The translations under genes and the position numbers were made by a program. The notes under the pieces are model-generated. The model did no database searches, was not told the DNA's origin, and worked only from the letters and a program-made list of their open reading frames with translations. Source: Cristatella mucedo (taxonomy: Eukaryota > Bryozoa > Phylactolaemata > Cristatellidae). From it: a DNA stretch of 64,000 nt. Within the stretch, counting starts at the first letter, position 1. Every line of letters starts with the position of its first letter. The stretch lies in assembly GCA_009760855.2 (NCBI GenBank), contig WPIO01000113.1:446001-510000 (forward strand), in the 5' to 3' direction. This document shows, one piece after another, positions 1 to 9,635 of the stretch.

Positions 1-215
1 TATTCGAAATAAAGAAGCCACTCCAAAGTATAGGAGATACGAATCAGATCTAAATGCTAAATGATTAGATTTTTCAAAGCTGGGGCAGGATGCATAGTTA
101 AACCGGTCTAATTTTGCTGTTGAGTTGTGGCTTGACTATAGCTTTTTTGAGAAGTGTTGGGACATGATCCTTCTTATCACCCACATCATCTTTGTGGCTT
201 TGGTGAGTTATAGAC
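1..215 (-). repeat. Alpha LINE relic, antisense
   Basis: Bases 1-60 resemble the alpha LINE in antisense around 18121-18175. Bases 112-215 resemble the antisense of its fingers-domain region around 19384-19480 (shared strings such as agcttttttga). The pieces are not adjacent in the reference element, so this is a deleted, decayed copy that continues from outside the window. Confidence 0.6.
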
Positions 216-317
216 GAATGTACAAAAAACCATCAATCACCAAGTCCTTCTTGAATGCCTTTCATCTCGCCTGGCATCACTGGCACTGCATATCAAAGGT
301 TGAGGTCATATTTGTGA

Positions 318-1490
318 AGGAGGCTCCAGAGTATTGATGTGAATAAAATAGATCATCCGAGGGAAGACTGAAGAGTGGCGTTCCTCGGGGCTCTGTGCTT
401 GGCTAGGATCCTATTCCGGTTAGGAATCTTCCTCTCACCGATTTGATTGCTAGGCTAAAACCAAGGCTTTCGCTACTATTCAGATGACACTCAGTTGTAC
501 CTTTGCATTGATCCCTACAAGCCTTCTACCATGTTCAATTTTCCCATCTGCCTCCTTGCATGTATAGATGACATCCACACATGGATGTTAGCCAACCTTA
601 AATGGAATGAGGATAGATAGAACTTACAAGCTATGCGCAAGCAAGATATGATTCACGAAATCAAAAAAGTTAAATAAATTCTAAATGTTGGGCTTGTTTA
701 GTATGGAATACTACATCGAAATTGGTCTAAGCATTTTGCGACATCTCATCTCGACATAAGTAACTCAGTTCCTGCTGGTGTATCTGCATGTGTATCAGGC
801 ACTTACAGTTACTGCAAAACTTTGCAGCTAGGGTCAGCTTTCGTGAGCGTCCCTTATCGCTACAGCGGACCACTTCTCACCGACTTGTATCGGCTCCCAA
901 AAAAGCAGTTCATCGAATTTAAGATTCAGCGGTTTAATTGTAGTTCCATGGTTATCTGATGAACGCACTACCGTCATAACATCCCCTGAAATGAAGACAT
1001 TTAAAAAGAAGCAGACAATGCACCGGTTTTTCACAGAGTTTTGTGGTTCCCTGTGATCGTCCTTCATGTGCATGTACCTTTTTGAACTAGGCTTCTGCTT
1101 TTGCATGTTATAATAATAATAATAATAATAATGTACGTGATAAAGAGCCCTCAGAGAACTTAATCTCTTTCTAGGCGCTTTACATTTGCTGCAAAGGGAA
1201 ATGCAATTAAATGGTAAGTATAATCATGCTTGAAAAACAAACAAAATGAATAACATGGTTAGGGGTGACATGGACAGGGTCAGCATGCAAATGTGGTTAC
1301 AACAAAACTTTCGGTAATGCTTTCTTTACATCATCTACCCTGTGCATGTCACCCTAACCATGTTATTTATGCTGTTTATTTATCAAGCATGATATTACTC
1401 ACCATTCAATTGCATTTCCCTTTGCAGCAAATGTAAAGCCCCTACAAAGAGATTCTAAGGGCTCTTTATCAAGTGCATTATTATTACTAT
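318..1490 (+). repeat. Alpha LINE relic, sense, with its 3' tail
   Basis: From about 318 the sequence follows the sense strand of the alpha LINE. A decayed catalytic box reads Y-S-D-D-T-Q-L-Y near 475-505, followed by a CIDDIHTWM stretch matching CIDDIRSWM of the reference copy. The C-terminal region has an internal deletion near 935. The 3' UTR resumes at 1300 and ends in an (ATT)n tail near 1475-1490. A second 3' end is inserted at 1111-1295. Stops and frameshifts throughout show it is dead. Confidence 0.75.
1111..1295 (-). mobile_element. Inserted alpha LINE 3' end (185 bp, antisense)
   Basis: It begins with (taa)n, reads the alpha 3' stem-loop in antisense, and ends at gcaaatgtg. GTTA occurs immediately before (1107-1110) and as the flanking copy at 1296-1299, consistent with a 4-bp target-site duplication. 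Unit B has the uninterrupted site (catgttacaacaaaac near 22970). It forms a long inverted repeat with the sense tail at 1338-1490. Confidence 0.82.
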
Positions 1491-1506
1491 TTATATAATT
1501 ATCTAT

Positions 1507-1582
1507 GAAATGCCTAGAAAGAGATTCAGTTCTTTGAGGGCGCTAAACAAATCCATTACTTTTATTATTATTGTCATTATTA
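1507..1582 (+). repeat. Isolated alpha-type 3' tail
   Basis: Contains only the terminal stem-loop motif (gcctagaaagagattcag through gggcgct) followed by ATT-rich sequence. Counterparts are at 23170, 45011 and 58248. Confidence 0.6.
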
Positions 1583-1587
1583 GTTCT

Positions 1588-2222
1588 GTTGGGATCGTAA
1601 TAGAGATGCATACGCCAGCCTCAGACAGTGCAGCACCCAGGGGTTGTCTGCCGGTACTGGGCACGGGGGGGGGGGGCCGACCCGACCTTGACTGACCAAT
1701 CGAGGCACAGCTTTGATGGTGCCGGGGCTAGTAACGGCGCTGGCCAATCGGAGCGCAGCGTTCCTGGGTGCAGATAACCGGAAGCCTCAATAACGCCTAT
1801 AGACGGAGTTGTTGATTAAAAGTTGTCGAGTTTGGTTGAGCTCAGAGTGCTAAAGTCGTTTTTTTTTGCAATGCGCACGCTAACACACACTCACAACAAT
1901 AAATGTTGAGATCGTAATAGAGATGCACACGCCAGCGTACGACTCGGCCTTGCCCAGAGGTTGCCTGCCAGTCCTAATCTTGGAGACCTTTACTGACTAA
2001 TCTAGGCATAGCCTCCCTGCAGCTGGCACTAGCAACCGCACTGGCCAATCGGAGAGCAGCGTCCCTGGGTGCAGGCAATAGGAAGCTCCGTTAGCAATAA
2101 TGTCTGCAGAGAGAGTTATTGATTAAACGTTTTTGAGTTCGGTTATGTTCCGAGTGTTTAAATCGTTTGCTGTTAAGCAATACCAGCTCACACACGTGCT
2201 CATAACCTTTCGTTTGCACATA
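1588..2222. repeat. CCAAT-bearing tandem repeat, two copies
   Basis: Two copies start at 1588 and 1905 (period 317) with the shared string gatcgtaatagagatgca or close variants. Copy one carries two CCAATC boxes (gaccaatcgag and ggccaatcggag). Copy two keeps one and has ctaatct at the other. Copy one has a 12-G run at 1665-1676. CCAATCRG is the known preference of NF-Y; a promoter role here is inference. The repeat lies about 2.4 kb upstream of the finger gene. Confidence 0.8.
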
Positions 2223-2267
2223 ACTGCTTACATTATGCATGTTGCTCATCGATGTTGCCACCAGTCT

Positions 2268-2375
2268 TTTGGTAATGTTTTCAATTTCAATACATCTGTA
2301 AAGTGCTTAGATAGAGATCCAGTTCTGTGCCATACAAATGTATTATTATTATTATTGTTATCACTAAGTCAGGTG
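2268..2375 (+). repeat. Alpha-type 3' tail
   Basis: A diverged tail: gtaaagtgcttagatagag, then gatccagttctg, then (ATT)n. It directly follows the CCAAT repeat in every unit and may be the 3' end of the same composite element. Confidence 0.5.
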
Positions 2376-2479
2376 TGAATTCGTGGCTTCAGAAGAATAA
2401 GAACGAAAGGCTCGGTTTAGAAAATGTTTTGCTGATTAATCGAACACCAGAACCAATTGAGTCTGAGGCCTATGTTGTA

Positions 2480-3060
2480 TAATACCCAAGCTAATTGAAG
2501 ACGGTTTGGATAATATGATTGGCCAGGAGAATGAAGGGAAGTAAAAGTGAGTAAAAGAATAACCTTAAAGTCAGTATGCTGCTTACTCGGGAGCCAGTGC
2601 AGCTCAATGAGAAATGATGTCATGTAGTTGTGGCATTCACATGAGACTAGCTTGGTTTTAGGGCTTTGCATCAGCATCGTATAACATTTGCCAGATGAAA
2701 TGTGATTGGTGTGTTATGGAAGTGGTGACACGATGCCATCAATGACCAACTTGGATGTGGCATCCCTATCTTACTAAGCAGGCCCAATCCTTTGTAATAT
2801 TACAGAGCTATACACTGGCAGAGTTGACTGTGAAGCTGGTCTGGTTGTCCGGTGAACGTCACTTTCAGACATAGCACCCAGATTTCATGCAGATGCATCA
2901 GAGCGATAGGCTGACCTAGATCAGTTTGAGAGGTATGCCGTTCAATAAATGAATAACACCAGGATTTCTTATAATTTGTCAATTTTTTCTCTGTCATTAG
3001 ATTTGAGAGCGTTTAGTGTCATCTCAGTGAGTGGTTCAGCAATCCCTGCTTTAATGCGGT
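2480..3060 (-). repeat. Alpha LINE relic, antisense, C-terminal region
   Basis: The minus strand encodes a recognisable but broken match to the reference element downstream of its catalytic box. LHWLPSKQHTDFKVI corresponds to LHWLPVKRRIDFKVL of the copy at 18009-19211. The region 2800-3000 matches the stretch just upstream of it. Multiple frameshifts are present. Confidence 0.65.
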
Positions 3061-3635
3061 TACATAAGTTTGACTTGCTCAAAAGCAGAGATGGATCACA
3101 CTTCAGGTATGCTTGCTAGCTGTTATTCAAAAACGTCAATGCTAACGGTCTTCCGGTTTCGTAATCCACAGGTGATTTTTGGTAGTTCAGAGGACACTAT
3201 ATACTGGTTAAATAAGATGGTAAGATATTCTTAATTTGGTCATTACAAGACTTGATAGGTTACAATCTTGATAGAAAAAGTTTGATCAGCCTCTTGTCTT
3301 TTGAAGAGAGTAGAGCCCAGTGCAAGCACCCTAACGTAATCACCCGACGTACGGGATTTGACACATAACCGGTCAGTTTACCTAGTGAAAAAACAGTTAA
3401 CATTATTCTGTTCGGGTTAAAGGCGATTTGTGGTAAACGAATTTAAATTGAGGTCCGACCCACTGGAAACGCAGCAAGATTTGATATGGGCGGAGGAGTA
3501 TGTAATAGATTAAACCTAAACTCAACTGCCTATCTATTTCATGACCATACTTTGATTTAGAAAATGGAAGGCTTAACCGTCAAAATCGGCTCGGTAAACA
3601 TATTTCGGACAGCATAAGCAGAGAATCTAGGTGCC
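3061..3635. other. Unclassified spacer
   Basis: No supportable gene or repeat is seen. It is conserved at the same place in B (25031), C (46561) and D (59791) with scattered substitutions, as expected for duplicated non-coding DNA. Confidence 0.5.
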
Positions 3636-3885
3636 TGATTTCAAGGAGACCTTTTGCTTGACGACATAAATTTTGCAGGCATGTCGGCCCACTTCCAGCT
3701 AGGTAGCCTTATAAAAATTGAGGTCATTTCGACATAAATAATACACACCAGTTGCTCCTCGCATTTGTGGCAGCTTGTCTTGAGTTCTGTATCTCACTGC
3801 CTGCGATGACGGATACAACCAGTTGCTTACAGTTGATTCAAAACTCTGGAGGCAGACTTGTCTGTAGCAATCTGTGTAATTACTA
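3636..3885 (+). repeat. Alpha LINE relic, sense fragment
   Basis: It follows the alpha region encoding TSRLDFCNSLLTGLPA and QLVQNSAARLVCR in the reference copy (here gagttctgtatctcactgcc and caaaactctggaggcagac). It stops abruptly at the SINE, suggesting the SINE landed in it. Confidence 0.6.
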
Positions 3886-3894
3886 CATCTCTAC

Positions 3895-4026
3895 GAGCTG
3901 GTTTGGTCTAGCGGTTAAGGTGCTCCCCCAGACCAAGGACTGACTGAGATCGTGGGCTCGATCCCCGAGGCACATGTGAATCGCCTGAATAGAGATTAAG
4001 TTCTCTTGGGGCGCTATATAAATGAG
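3895..4026 (+). mobile_element. tRNA-derived SINE with alpha-type LINE tail
   Basis: The head has RNA polymerase III promoter boxes. Box A-like tggtctagcgg is at 3904-3914 and box B-like ggctcgatccc is at 3955-3965, spaced as in a tRNA. The acceptor ends do not pair, so it is not a tRNA gene. The tail (gagattaagttctcttgg then gcgctatataaatga) resembles the alpha LINE terminus, so alpha may have supplied the reverse transcriptase. The insertion is shared by all four units and so predates the duplications. Confidence 0.8.
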
Positions 4027-4518
4027 ATATATTTTATACATATATTTATCTTACTGCTACTTGCCGACTACATAGCCAATGCCCAGGCAGTAGTGACATG
4101 CACAGTTGCCCCTGTATCTTAGACGTGGAGGGAAAGTGCAGTCTCTTTTCAAATATTTGTTCTTTATTTCAGAAGCACTGTGTAAATGCTACTTTACACG
4201 TGCACTACTAGTGCACTATTACTAGTGCACTACTCATTGAACGTTAGTAGCCAGAGGTGCCACCACCCGATGGCCACGTGTTTCTTGTGTACGTTAGCTT
4301 GCTGGCCTAAGCACGATAGTTGTGCTATGTTAAATGCTCGTCTAGTTTTGATACTGTGCACGTCGTTTTTCGTCGGTTCTTGTATATAACATAGGTGATT
4401 GTGCTGCATCTGCATGGAGATTAGGTCATGGCTAACTGCTTAGTTTATTGCTACCGATAAAGATGCACTTGATTGAGTGCGTCAGCTGTTGCTTCCATTG
4501 TCATAGTCAGAGCTCCTG
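4027..4518. other. Region upstream of zinc-finger gene A
   Basis: No TATA box or clear exon can be fixed. A pyrimidine tract ending in cag (4157-4171, ttctttatttcag after ttg) could be a splice acceptor. Two to three short copies of actagtgcac lie at 4206-4235; unit B has only one equivalent. Confidence 0.35.
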
Positions 4519-4767
4519 TTGAATGAAGGCTGGTGCTGCAGCAGCACTGTACATGCCCGTTTATCGTTGCAGCAGCCAAGCCTCACAGCCAATAGAAGCT
4601 GCAGGTGTGGCAACGCCGGTGAGAATGCATGCAACCCTTTCAGCAGGTTCCACATTCACCTAGGCGGCCTGAAGCGTCACCAGAACATTCACATGGGCCA
4701 GCGGTTCCTCGTTTGCAACAAGTAAGGAAACCGTTTCACGAAGCTCAGCGGCCTAAAGCTTCACCAA
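4519..4767 (+). pseudogene. 5' part of zinc-finger gene A, out of frame with the array
   Basis: This frame encodes a degenerate first finger ending [10 protein letters not shown] and the start of a second, VCNK. Then TAA at 4723-4725 replaces the second cysteine codon (TGT in units B and C). Past the stop, the frame would reach LKLHQ and then lose register at an A run (4766-4768), where one base is missing compared with the previous linker (CAG AAC ATT CAC versus CAA-AC ATA CAC). The shift puts the remaining fingers in another frame. It is either a decayed N-terminus or an untranslated leader. The same deletion is present in all units. Confidence 0.7.
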
Positions 4768-5555
4768 ACATACACATGGGTGAGAGGCCCCACGAGTTCA
4801 ACCAGTGTGATGCAGGCTACTCGAAGCTCAGCGAATTGACGACCCACAAGCACAAACAGACGGGCGAGCGGCCGTATGCTTGCAAAGAGTGCGGCAAGTG
4901 CTTCGCTTACCCAGGCAGGCTGAAACGGCACCAGCTCACGCACACTGGCGAGCGGCCACATGCCTGTGACCAATGCGGCAACAGCTTCAGCCTGCTCGAC
5001 GTCCTTAAACGGCACCAGCACACTCACACGGGCGAGCGGCCGTACATATGTGGAGAGTGCGGCATGGGTTTTTCTCAGCCAAGCAGCCTGAAGCGGCACC
5101 AGCTCACTCACACGGGCGAGCGGCCACACGCATGCAACCAGTGTGACAAGCACTATGCTCAACTCGGCGATCTGAATCGGCACCAGCGCATGCACGCGGG
5201 TGAGAAGCCGTACACTTGCGAACTGTGTGGAAACTGCTTCACTCGGCTCAGCAGACTGAAGTGGCACCAGCTCACTCACAATGGTGTGAGACCGTTAGCC
5301 TGCCAACAGTGTGGCAAGCGCTTCAGGCATGTCGACGTCCTGAAACGGCACCAGCGCACGCACACGGGCGAGAAGCCGTACACTTGCGACCTATGTGGAA
5401 ACTGCTTCAGCCAACTCGGCGTCCTGAAACGGCACCAGCTAACGCACACAGGCGAGAAGCCGTACACTTGCAACCAGTGTGGAAACTGCTTCAATAGGCT
5501 CTCCAGCCTGAAGCGGCACCAGCTCATGCACAATGGCGAACGATCTCACGCCTGA
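4629..5555 (+). CDS. C2H2 zinc-finger protein A (eight fingers)
   Basis: Predicted nuclear sequence-specific DNA-binding protein; target unknown. Of 308 codons, the first 49 read the upstream fingers out of frame. An in-frame ATG at 4776 (MGERPHE) is present in all four units and would give 259 residues. A degenerate finger follows (first Cys to Phe, last His to Gln). Eight full C2H2 fingers come next, first cysteines at residues 85, 113, 141, 169, 197, 225, 253 and 281, joined mostly by TGERP/TGEKP linkers. Inferred contact residues (-1,2,3,6) are YGRR, LDVR, QSSR, QGDR, RSRW, HDVR, QGVR and RSSR. No KRAB, SCAN, ZAD or BTB domain is seen. The protein ends MHNGERSHA. It may be an expressed gene with an unseen 5' exon or a still-open pseudogene. 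The array itself is certain; translation is not. Confidence 0.75.
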   Translation: MQPFQQVPHSPRRPEASPEHSHGPAVPRLQQVRKPFHEAQRPKASPNIHMGERPHEFNQCDAGYSKLSELTTHKHKQTGERPYACKECGKCFAYPGRLKRHQLTHTGERPHACDQCGNSFSLLDVLKRHQHTHTGERPYICGECGMGFSQPSSLKRHQLTHTGERPHACNQCDKHYAQLGDLNRHQRMHAGEKPYTCELCGNCFTRLSRLKWHQLTHNGVRPLACQQCGKRFRHVDVLKRHQRTHTGEKPYTCDLCGNCFSQLGVLKRHQLTHTGEKPYTCNQCGNCFNRLSSLKRHQLMHNGERSHA

Positions 5556-7150
5556 GATCAATTCGGCACTCATTTCTATGATCCCAGCAGGCAGAGTCTG
5601 CCTCGGTAGACGCATGTCGACGACCACCACCATTCAGCAGCGGCCATTGCTGCACCCGAAGAGGCTCGTGTAGGGCCGATCTTGGGCCAGGCGCAGTGCT
5701 GCCAGGCTGCAGCACTAGTTAGTGACTGGTTTGCTGCTGCTGCATTTGCAACCGCTGCTGATACAGCTGCTGCATTATTTGTTTCGCTAATCGTTCTTTG
5801 CAATGCCAGACCTCGATCGATTAGTAATGACCTCGACTGCGATTTTAGAAAGAAAGCTCATGGTTACTGTAGCCTTATCACTCATGATTTGGATGAAATC
5901 CAAAGCAATGCATTTAGTCAGCCGCATCAAAAGGCCAGCAGTAATCAGCTGACGTTTCTATCATTCTTTCACGCCCTAAAACCTTTTCCCATTACGCGAT
6001 TGGTTTACAAAAGTACTTGGCATCAGGCTCTCGTGGCCTACTGTTAGTGAGGCTCCCTTCGAGTTTAGATATCAACCAATTCGGATTTTACAAGCTAGTA
6101 CTATCATATGGCTTTTAACATGCAGCCTTGTAATTAAATTTACTTTCAAGATCCTCTGGCTAGCTAGCAGTTAGGTCCACTGGCTTACCCATTTAGAGCT
6201 TACCTATAGGACTTTCTTAATCCTCAGCACATGCTACTCTCGTTGCACTTTTGCCTCGCTGCATGCTACTAACGGCTCTACATGTCTTCTTGTATGCTTT
6301 TGCATGCTAGTCTAAGGTTGGTCGCTTTGGTTATAGTTTGCTCTTGGTTATCTCTGCTATTGGTTATCTCTGCTATTGCAGCAGGCCATGAAGCACCTGG
6401 ATTGAGATTTGGTTCTCTCAGGTCACTATAATAATAGGATATTATTATAACAGAATAGTAATTATTAGTATGCTAATACTATATCTTAACCATTATGTAA
6501 TTGTAATTATTTAAAACAATTTTTATAATTATATTAGATTACCTAATAGTAATAAAACTAATAAGATATCTGATAGTACAGTCTTGAATAGCTGAATCCC
6601 TATCTAGGCACTGTATATTCTGGAGAGGAAGCGAGTCAATCGCCAAGTGATAAAATGCAAACCACCAGCATGCATTAGAATGCCAGTACTAGAACACACT
6701 GTTCGGGGCAAATGCTGTATGGAACAGATGGGGTTTTGCTTCCTTTTAAATGTCAAGTCTTGAGCTGACGTGAAGTCTGTTGGGATTGAGGTTCTGTTTG
6801 GCTTGTGAACTCACTGATGACATGGTTTTCAATATATTTTTAGGTTGGTCATATACATAGTTAAACAGCTTGAGCAAGACAAGTAGATTAAGTTAGACCA
6901 GTAGGTGACACGACAATTATGTTAACTTAAAAGCAAGGTTGGTAATTTTGAGCTGCGGAATTAGAGAACCTATCAGTACTTACATTGCATGGAAGTTGAT
7001 AGGTTGCATGAAGGGAAGCCAATGTAGACATAGCTCTTCTAATTGAAGATGTTATCTGGCGACCGTTACCGTGTGGATGGTAATTTTGGTGTCGCCCTTG
7101 ACAACTTCTTCGATTTTTAAGCATCTTTAAGAAGACTGCTTACACAGCTA
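5556..7150 (+). other. Conserved 3' flank of zinc-finger gene A (proximal copy)
   Basis: Probable 3' UTR and flank, conserved after every finger gene. It holds a CTG/GCA-rich stretch (5735-5780), an AT-rich block at 6428-6575 with AATAAA at 6551-6556 (a possible poly(A) signal), and no supportable ORF. A diverged second copy of most of this region lies at 9726-10335 and 11009-11640. Confidence 0.6.
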
Positions 7151-7389
7151 GCCATCACGTGCGACCCTTATATGAGATTGGGGACTGTCTATCACGGAGG
7201 CTTGCACAAAACTGTACTAATTCCTGGTTCTGCGTCAGCCAGATTAGTAATCCCACTTTGGCTGGGCAATGGCATTTGCCTCCCAGTACAGCCGGGTGAC
7301 GACATGAGCTGCCAGTTATTCCTATTCCCCACCCTAACCGTCACATGGGACGAAATTATGTCTTAATTTTACTTGACGAGCAATAGCTG
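7151..7389. other. Segment kept only in units A and C
   Basis: Contains a 64-codon open frame (7172-7366, MRLGTVYHGG...) that reappears in C at 50702 and is absent from B. I see no known domain, and the C version runs straight into LINE sequence, so I do not call a gene. Confidence 0.35.
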
Positions 7390-7900
7390 AATTCATAACG
7401 ACAAGCACTAATAATTGAATGCTAGAAGTGGCGTCCGTTTAAATATTTTCATGTCATGGGAAGTTGTGTCGTTAGTCAGCTTTGAGTTCCAAGTTTTGGG
7501 AGCATAGAAACTACGGCACAGTCTCTAACGATTTGAGTTCCATAAGCAGTGTGGTCTAACGACTCCAGTCAGGACATTGGGTTGTACCGCTGTTTGTTAA
7601 AGTGATCTAAGAGTAAGTCAAAGGAACTGAAATCAATAGGCTGTTTGACTGGGAGCCAGTCCTGGTTGTTGAGAAGTCGTGCGATAGGGCAAGTGGGACA
7701 CTCATGGCAGAAGACCCTAGCTGCGGAGTTTTGTACCAGTTGTAAGCACCTGCTTGCACGGGCCGGTAGATCGGCAAGCAGTGAGTTACAAAGGAGAAGA
7801 CGGGACGTCAGAAATGCATAGAGCGATATGGGGTGTAGTATTCCTGTCGAAGTGGTTTCAATTTTTTACATGTTACCTAAGCCAAAGTAGACCAACATGA
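7390..7900 (-). repeat. Alpha LINE relic, antisense
   Basis: Antisense match to the C-terminal region of the element at 17776-20010: tgactgggagccagt, then gcggagttttgtaccag, then the inverse of DFCNSLL. Heavily diverged and without an open frame. Confidence 0.6.
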
Positions 7901-7924
7901 CTGCAAATTCAATTCATAATGATG

Positions 7925-8290
7925 TTAATAATACATTTGATATATCGCACGAAGATAAATTAATCTCTTTATAGGAAGTTTAAATTTGCCGTAAAGGAAA
8001 TACGATCGAATGATTAGTGGTAGCACGGTCAAAAAAACAACAAGAAAAAGATGGTTAGGGGTGACATGCACCGGGTCAGCATGCAAGTATGGTTAGTGGC
8101 AGCATGTACAGTGTCAGCATGCAACAGTGTCAGCACGCATAGGAACATAAAGGACGAATCATAAGAGACCCACTAAATGGTGCGATAAATAGAAGCGTTT
8201 TCAGTTTCCTTTTTAATGCGGTCAAGTCCGGATATGTGCCGCATGTCGGACGTGAGTTCCAGCCATTAGGAGCATATGTATCTCCGTCTG
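7925..8290 (-). repeat. Alpha LINE 3' end, antisense
   Basis: Reads the alpha 3' UTR backwards (ggttaggggtgacatgca, gtcagcatgcaa, catcgaggacgaatc-like), starting at an AAT-rich tail near 7920 and a weakened stem-loop. Absent from B, where a deletion removes this segment. Confidence 0.65.
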
Positions 8291-9270
8291 TAACTCAAAA
8301 AAGTCATAAAGACCAAGTGGGTGTTACATAGGAGAGTTTTAGTATAGCTCACTCAGCCTAAGTGGCTTTCGGTATGCATTCGGTAGCCAACAGATTTTTT
8401 TATCACGCTACAAAGAGAAAGTGGGAAGCATAGCAGAGTCAGGAGAGCAGTTGAGGTAGTGAGTAGCACATAAGTAGCAGCTCAGGCCCGCCAAAAAGGA
8501 TGTGCCATAGTCGGCAGTAGCAGAGTAGTTGTCGTTGCCTAAGAACTGTGGAAGCGAATTCCACAGTCAAGGACCTGCAGAGCTAAAGCTTCTGTCGCCA
8601 ACTGTCTTTATGCTGAGGAACGTGACGGCTAATTTATTGTCTACACAGGACCTGAGGGCGCGAACAGGCTGAAACTGATGCAGTAGTTCAGCTAGGTACG
8701 AAGGAGCCAAGCCGTGGCAGGCCTTGTGGGTCAGCGCAAGAACTTTGCTCTGTATCCTTAGCTCAACCGGCAACCATCCTAGCTCTTTAAGCGAAGGAGA
8801 CATGGGCTCAAACGCTGGGACTTGAAGACTAGCCTTGCATCGTTATTCACAGTCAGCTGCAGTGGCCTAAGAGCTGTCTTTGGCAGCTAAGCCAAAAGGG
8901 AATCACAATAATCAAGCCGAGACAGAACTAAAGAGCTAGTTAAATTTTTTACAATCCACTGTGGGGGACAGGTCCTAATCTGGGATAGGGATCGGATGTG
9001 ATGGCTAGCTGTAAAAGCGGTCTTCTGAATGAAGCTTTTGAAATTGAGGCAGCTGTCGAACACGTCAGCTAAAACTCTTAGCACGTGGTGATGGTCGCCC
9101 AATAGCATCACCTATTAGAACAGCAAAGGCTTTTAATCCAGCCACAGGCTCAGGGCGTCCTATGAGCAGCAGTTCCCGTTTTACAATCATTTAATTTCAC
9201 GAAGTTTTCCGACATCCAGGATCGAATATCGGCAAGGCAAGCATTCAGTTTGTCAGTTGCGGGAGCAGAC
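8291..9270 (-). repeat. Beta LINE relic, antisense, 5'-truncated
   Basis: The minus strand encodes the region after the reverse-transcriptase core of an L2-like element: DIRSWMSENFVKLND (near 9170-9240), FDSCLNFKSFIQ, RLDYCDSLLAG, then KELGWLPVELRIQSKV and GDRSFSSAGP. The 3' end is at 8280-8295 (antisense tatctccgtctgtaactc). Several frames are broken. The unit B copy at 28955 is more continuous. Confidence 0.75.
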
Positions 9271-9635
9271 GAAATAAATTCGCGGTCTGCAAAGGATTTG
9301 AGATTTGAACGAGGCATAGGTACACGGTTGGATTCCAAAAAGCAGGTGGTAGGTACTATGCTTAGCCTGGTGGGAGAATAGATCTGATAGGTAGGTTGGA
9401 GCCAAAGAAAGAAGAGACCTGAAAGTGAGCGAAAAAAATTGAAGTCGATCTGTGTCTTGACTGGTAGCCAGTGCAGGGCAGCGAAAAGTCGTGTGATGTG
9501 GCAATTGCCACGCTTACAACAGACGAGCATCGCTGCAGAGTTTTGAACACGTTGTACGTGCCTGATTGCATCGGCCGGTAGACCAGAAAGACCTGAGTGA
9601 CAGAAGTCGAAACAAAATGTCACTAAAATAAGGTG
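9271..9635 (-). repeat. Alpha LINE relic, antisense
   Basis: Encodes broken alpha C-terminal sequence (SGLPADAIRHVQRVQNSAA, LHWLPVKTQIDF, SNLKSFADREFIS) abutting the beta copy. The 157-codon frame at 9150-9623 crosses the joint, so it is a chimera of two dead elements, not a gene. Confidence 0.7.

Noticed and set aside
3895-3975. A true tRNA gene
   Set aside because: Both promoter boxes are present, but the 5' and 3' ends do not form an acceptor stem and a LINE-type tail follows directly.
4761-5279. Long minus-strand open frame (172 codons) over the finger array, with equivalents in B, C and D
   Set aside because: Shadow of the 84-base finger period: Val/Leu-rich repeats mirror the plus-strand codons. 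No domain, and present only where the finger array is.
5216-5497. Plus-strand 93-codon alternate frame inside the finger array
   Set aside because: Out-of-frame reading of the same repeats (MWKLL.. units); not an independent gene.
4780-5550. CRISPR-like regular spaced repeats
   Set aside because: The 84-base periodicity is coding for C2H2 fingers in a eukaryotic context.
9150-9623. 157-codon minus-strand frame as a gene
   Set aside because: It crosses the joint of a beta and an alpha LINE relic; chimera of dead elements.
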